NCBI RefSeq assembly: GCF_022605165.1
Contig: NC_063069.1
Location: 310,001 to 374,000 of the forward strand
DNA length: 64,000 bases
Source of the DNA: Purpureocillium takamizusanense
Lineage: Eukaryota; Ascomycota; Sordariomycetes; Hypocreales; Ophiocordycipitaceae
Reading direction: 5' to 3'
The position numbers and the translations under genes are program-made. The notes below the pieces were generated by a model. The model ran no database searches and was not told where the DNA came from. It saw only the letters and a list, made by a program, of their open reading frames with translations. This document shows, one piece after another, positions 58,998 through 64,000 of this stretch; position 1 is the first letter of the stretch, and each line of letters begins with the position of its first letter.

Positions 58998-60168
58998 CTA
59001 CTTCCGAGCCAGCATCTCACGCAATGCCTCCACCTCAGCCTCACGTCTCGCCAGCTGCAGCTTCAGCTCATCCCGCTCACCCGTCACTTCGCCAAGGGCG
59101 TGCTCGAGGTCCGAGATGCGGTCGAGACGCTTCTGGCGATACTTGCGGGCCGCCATGGTGTTGCGTTGCCGCTTGAGGACCGTCTGAGCGTCTTCATCGA
59201 CAGGGGGCGAGTCCGACTGCTTGCGCTTGTTGGAGCCGGTGCTGGACGGGGAGGTGGCGGCGAGACCGCTTTGCGGCTGCTGCTGCAGCTGCTGCTGATG
59301 GTGAGACTGTGTGCGAGATAAGGCATGGACGGAGGATGCTGGCGTGGCGGAGGTTGAAGAAGAGGAGGAGTCGACCGTAAGGGTGGCCGCGTCAGGTGCT
59401 TGTGCGAAGAATGGCTGGTGGTGATTCGCGCGGGTCGTGGTGGTGGTGGTGGTCCTGTTGCTTCGGGTGATGTGGTGATCCTGCAGGGGATGAAGGAGGC
59501 GGGAGATGCCATGGTGCTGGAGGCCGGCTGAGGCGCCGCCCAGGAAGGCGTGCTGGTGGCTGTCGTGGGCAAACAGGTCGTGGTGATGGTGATGTTGAAC
59601 GTGTCCATCACCATCACCTGGAGAGTCTGCAAGCGGCTGCTGCTGCCCACGGGCATATATAGCCGAGGAGGGCCTACCGCTCGGCTCCAGGCCGTGACTG
59701 TGCACCGGGCCGAAGAGCCCCATGGCGGCCATGTCCTGTTCGTCAGCGGCGGCAAAGGGCCCGTCCGTCGGGCTCAGACCGAGGATATCCTGGATGAGCT
59801 GCTCCTCGGGGGATGACTGGAGCGAGGCGCTGTTGGAGGTGGGTGCCGACTCGAGAAAGTCGAGCGGGCTGAGCTGGAAGGGGCTATTGTTGTTGTAATC
59901 GTTGTCATTGACGAACTGATGTTCTGAGTACAGCCCCGACGCGGCGTCTTCGTCCAACGGCCAGAGAGAGGAGGAAGAGAGGGAGGAATCGAGTAGGAGC
60001 GCAGCAGCAGGATCGGCGTCGTCGTCCCCAAGGTCGTATGGGAGGAACAGGGACCACCACGGCGGTTCGTTACCAGGGTGGGTCTGGGATCTTTCGCTGC
60101 TGCGGCCTGAAGAAGCCCACGATCTGCTGGCGAGCTGCGACTGCGGTGTTGTCTGCGGTCGCGTCCAT
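58998..60168 (-). CDS. bZIP transcription factor, N-terminus in two frames
   Basis: A long frame of about 390 codons ends at 58998. Its last 60 residues are a complete bZIP: a basic region LKRQRNTMAARKYRQKR with the N-x7-R signature, then a leucine zipper of four to five heptads (DLEHALGEV to EALREMLARK). The rest is Gln/His/Ser-rich, with an acidic, hydrophobic activation-like segment (PFQLSPLDFLESAP). It should act as a nuclear dimeric DNA-binding regulator. The long frame has no ATG near its start. A good ATG at 60168 opens a different frame (MDATADNTAVAARQQ) that stops 33 codons on, so a small intron, an upstream ORF or an indel must reconcile the two. Confidence 0.82.
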
Positions 60169-61345
60169 TGGCTCAAGGTACGGCGCCTCTCCCTCGATCT
60201 GGAGAGGCAGGTGCGTCTTCTCCTTTATATGGAGGAAGAAGTGGTTTTGGGGGTATCAGGAGACGGAGGAGAAAGTTCCGTTCCCTTGGTGGGCGATGAG
60301 AAAAGTTGCTGGTCGCTTCGTGAATGAAGCTGGTGATGATGGAGGAGGAGGAGAGGAGAGCCGGACGTTTGAAAGGGGCCTGGCATCCAGCCTTTTTAAA
60401 GCAAGTGATCGTCTCAGCGGAAGGGGCATAGCTCAAAACTGTCGCACTGTGGAAGGTCTTTAGGTCCCAGTTTTCCCCCTCTCCCGCAGTACACGGTCGC
60501 CCGCCCGTGCCTTTCTTTCCCCTCATGCCCCTAGCGCGAGGTGCAACCCACCACTGCCACGCCCCGCGGCGGGCGAGATGTGAGTCACAGCCCTTGTGCG
60601 TTTCACTCGACATGTTTTCCCGGTCGTATTCGCAATGTTGGCAATTGCAATTGGTCCTCTCCGGGAGGGGGTTCTCTGTAGGCCACCCAAGCTGACGCCC
60701 TCAGCGGCCACAGAGTCGTCTAGTGGATCTCGGCGTGTCCGCTGTCACCCAGCCCAAGAAGAATTAGAGAGCAGCAGAGCCTCTGGACAGGGTTTGTGCT
60801 GTGATTGGGGAAGGGGGGGGGTCCCGCGAAATCTGATCTGCGTGGCGCAGCGGGTGCGGCCAGCCGTTCCGAGACGGATCACCATTGACTGCTACCCCCA
60901 CCACTCCTGTTATTAGAGCGCCCGGTATTCCTTGATCCAGTATAAGTGCGGACGCCTGCTTGTGGGTTCGAGAAGGGAACCTGGGAAGCGAGTCTTGTGT
61001 GTGCGCTTACAGGTCGTACAATTAGTAGGTCGTACGACATACGACGTAGCCCAGCTGATGGGCTTTCACACGGGCTCTTTCTTCTCTTGCCCAGTGGCTC
61101 AGTTGAGCCAGAGTTGCGAGACGTGTCAGACTTGGCGTGTGCCTTGCCGTTCTGGTTATCCACAAGTGTCGGCAGGCACACTTGGGTTCAGTTCAATGCA
61201 GCAACCAGTCAGTGTCTCCTTGGGAATTTACTTGGTGGCCTATTCTGTACATTGTATCACAACCCCATCGCCCCAACTCCTTGAAACGTTGTTGCAAGTA
61301 AAGGCTTGCACCGCAGGCCTACTAACCGCTCATCACACATGGCTT
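60169..61345. other. promoter region of the bZIP gene, nothing else seen
   Basis: About 1.2 kb. It contains a G run near 60811-60819 and a GTCGTACRA-type repeat at 61015-61047. No gene is called. Confidence 0.45.
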
Positions 61346-64000
61346 TCACATGGCCTCCCGTCGCGGATCCTGCACCCGAGCCAGCTCCAGCATCAGCCTA
61401 TACACATACACGGCCCTGTCCTCGGCCCGCAGCGCCCTCGCCGCCCACTCCCTCCCCTCGACCGCCACCGCGCGCGCCCTCGCCCGCCCCGTCGCGCTCC
61501 CCGTCAGCCAGCTCACGAGCTCGGGCAGCTCCCCCATGCCCAGGCTCACGGGAACGTAGTGCACCCACGCGGCGAGGCGCTCGTCGTGCCACTCGCGGAG
61601 CAGCGTCTGCTTCAGCGGCGCCGACCGCGACGCCAGCAGCTTCCCGAACCGCCCGCTGATGCCGTTGCCGTCCGTGTCGAAGGCGAGGCGCGACCGCAGC
61701 GCCGCGTCCTTGTCCGCCCATGGTCGGGCGCGGAAGTAGCTGCGCTGGGCGCCGCACGCGCGTCCGTCGCATTGGAAGATGCGCGTGAAGGATACGTCCC
61801 ACAGCCGGCTGTTGAGGAACGACGATGCTACGCGCCGCCGGATCGGGAGGCCGTCGGCGCCGCTGCTGCTGCTCCTGTCCTCGCGGAGGTACCAGTGCCT
61901 GCCTCCTCCCCGTCTGCTATCGAGGCCCTGGGCGAGCGCCACGAACCGTTGCCGATGGAATGACTTCCACAGATCGCCGTCGGTGCCCACGGCATACCCG
62001 CCTGTCGTCGAACCCGCCCAGTACAGATTGTTATGTTTCGTATCCCACGCGACGTCTCGAGACTCGTCGTATAAGAATTCGCTCTCGTTATACGCCGGAC
62101 TCGGGAAGAGCACGTCGCCCATGGTCGACAGCGCCCCCGTGGAAAGCACCGGCACCGCCCCATGTAGGACCGTTAGCGACGTCGGGCTCGCCAGCAGGCC
62201 ATGCAGCCTGCCATATCTGCGGCGGTGGTGCTGGCAGAGGTCCTTGTCCCGTTGCGTGTCCGTCACGAACGGGATGCCGTATGTGTCGAGCACCTTTTGC
62301 CCGGTTCCCTCCAAATGCTCCCCCTGTCGCTGCGGGCAATTCCCTACGAGAACGTCCCACGCGGACTGATGCCCAAAATGTTTCGCCTCGATCCGCTCAT
62401 GGCCGGTAGACTCGGAAGCATTCGGCAACATCACGCGCGGCTCGTCAAGGTGGTTGACCAGGAATTGGGCATCCGGGATGGGCCCTCGCACATGGACGTC
62501 CCCAAGAGCAAGACTCAGCGACTCTCCAATGTGCCTGTCAAACTTCCGATGCTCGTTGCGACACGTCGTGCCGCCAGTAGCCCCTTTGAACTCGCACGAC
62601 CATAAGTTCACGCTGTCGGCGACGACTGCTTCCCGCATCGCCTGCCGCACCCTCTTTCCGCTCAGTTTAAGGAATGGCGCAACAGCCTCGTGTATCATGT
62701 CGAAGTCGTCGATGATCGGTGAGTTGTGCGCGGTCGCGTAGTTGAACCACGACTCGAAGCCGGGCGGTGGGCTCATCCCGTAACGGCGCCGATACTCTGT
62801 CGCTGCGGCAGTATAATTCCTCGACTGACGCTCAAGCATCGCGTCGAACTCTGCTCTCGCGGCGCGGGCAAGCTCCTCAACCGGATGACTTTCGCCTGGC
62901 AAAAGCCTCGTCGATATGTAGATGTCGTATTCGTTGGCCAAGAAGGGCCAGGCCGGTATCAATGCGAGCGCCCACAGCGCTCGAGTCTTCTTGGCATTCC
63001 AAGGAAGCAGACAGATGGTTTGGCCTAGTGACAGTATTGATAGAAGGACATGGGATACGGCGTATAATCCAGATATCTGGATGTACGGGCTGCGAGTCGC
63101 CGCAATCGAGAAGGTGCCGATGGTCGTAGCAATGCACCACGGCGAGAACCGGGTCTTGCAGCCTCACAGGTCAGCAAAATCATCATTACAGTAGATTCAA
63201 ACGCGATGTAGTACCGTTTTAAAGATGAGGAGCCAGCTCAAGGCCTTAAACAGACCAACGACCACCATTTGTATCCAAGGGCCGTTCGGCGCCTGAAAGA
63301 CGAATGTTCGAATCGACAGCGCAACAACCAAGGCTGGTACAATTCGGAGCGCCCATGGCAACGCCACCTCTTCGATATCGACATCATCGAACGACTCACA
63401 ACTCTCGGGCTCTCCATTTTCCACTTCGACAGTCGTGCTGCCGGGAGTCTGTGACCTTGCGAGCGCGAGATAGGACGCGTAGAGTAAGCCTAGAACAACG
63501 AGGCACGTAGCCAAGGAAACAAGGCCTGTCCCGTTGGAGCGCAAAAGAACGAAGCAAGAAACCGCTGCAAAGAATGTGCTTGTCGGTAGGGCGAGGGGGC
63601 TCAGCAAAGACTTCTGGGTATTGTCGAGGAGTTTCGAATGCTGAATCTGGCCCAGGAGCAGAGGCGTCAGGGCGGGCTGGACATATTCACAAGTCCGTTA
63701 GCGACCGACCGATCACCTTTGGAGAAGCAGGAACCGCGTACAAAGAGAACAACAATGTGTTCCTCGGATCGATAGCAAGCTGAGACTGTAACGGCCAAAG
63801 CAAACAGAGTGGCGGTCCGTGAAAGACAGGGAGGGGCAGGACTCGAGGGTTTCGCGGCAAATTTAGAATGAGGCCCGTCGGTCAGACCATATTGGCGAAA
63901 GATCTTAACAAGAAGGGGAAGAGCAGCCCAGGCAAAGACTTCAGACGACAGCTCGACGTCTCGCGCGGCCAGCCGTTGCGCGAGAGCGCCACACAAGAGC
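61346..64000 (-). CDS. GT90/CAP10-type glycosyltransferase, 5' end outside window
   Basis: Three visible exons join in phase 0: 63742 to beyond 64000, 63215-63676 and 61346-63154, giving at least 840 residues. The N-terminal part carries several hydrophobic helices (for example TATLFALAVTVSACY, ALRIVPALVVALSI, LYAVSHVLLSILSLGQTICLL) and the conserved FSIAATRSPYI segment. The C-terminal half is the CAP10 domain: FESWFNYATAHNSPIIDDFD near its start and DTDGNGISGRFGKLL with the basic REWHDERLAAWVHYVPVSL near its end. Fungal members are Golgi membrane enzymes, including beta-1,2-xylosyltransferases of capsule and glycolipid synthesis; the donor sugar here is unknown. The second intron uses a weak AAG acceptor chosen for phase and family fit. 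Confidence 0.9.

Overview
The window looks like nuclear DNA of a filamentous ascomycete, most likely a sordariomycete. Genes are broken by short GT-AG introns of about 55-200 bases. Fungal-only families are present: a Zn(II)2Cys6 regulator, DUF3669, a GT90/CAP10 enzyme with a multi-pass N-terminus, and small secreted proteins. One block of DNA carries the signature of repeat-induced point mutation (RIP). The class-level placement is inference. No rRNA, tRNA, CRISPR array or bacterial-style operon was found.

Left part (1-12.8 kb): a four-helix MARVEL-like membrane protein, a DUF3669 protein and a Zn(II)2Cys6 regulator are followed by a gene-poor stretch. That stretch hides two multi-exon genes for predicted small secreted proteins (9.1-9.6 kb on the minus strand, 11.3-12.0 kb on the plus strand) and some unrecognised coding-like fragments. 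Middle (12.8-32.3 kb): this is the conventional, GC-rich, well-conserved part. It holds a single-pass surface protein, an omega-type glutathione transferase, a sugar-porter MFS transporter, the complex I TYKY/NDUFS8 subunit, a secreted M14 carboxypeptidase, the mitochondrial acyl carrier protein and a two-finger CCCH protein. NDUFS8 and the mitochondrial acyl carrier protein both act in complex I biology but are separate genes about 4.6 kb apart.

32.3-43.4 kb is an 11-kb stretch of normal base composition with no gene I can recognise; it has microsatellites and short palindromes. At 43.5 kb a GT32 glycosyltransferase forms the edge of an AT-rich compartment running to about 55.9 kb. Inside it sits one intact gene, a secreted pepsin-type aspartic protease (45.46-46.75 kb), next to a complete but dead Ty3/Gypsy chromovirus (47672-55318, minus strand). 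The element has 197-bp LTRs, a 5-bp target duplication, a polypurine tract and decayed gag, reverse transcriptase, RNase H, integrase and chromodomain. All differences I count between its LTRs are transitions, and the reverse transcriptase YLDD motif reads YLNN, as expected from RIP. The element lies inside older RIP-mutated DNA.

Right part (56-64 kb): a candidate small secreted protein lies about 0.4 kb beyond the compartment edge. It is followed by a bZIP regulator whose N-terminus is split over two reading frames, and by a GT90/CAP10-type glycosyltransferase whose 5' end leaves the window.

Gene models were spliced by eye from GT/AG sites, phase and family fit. No search or expression data were available.
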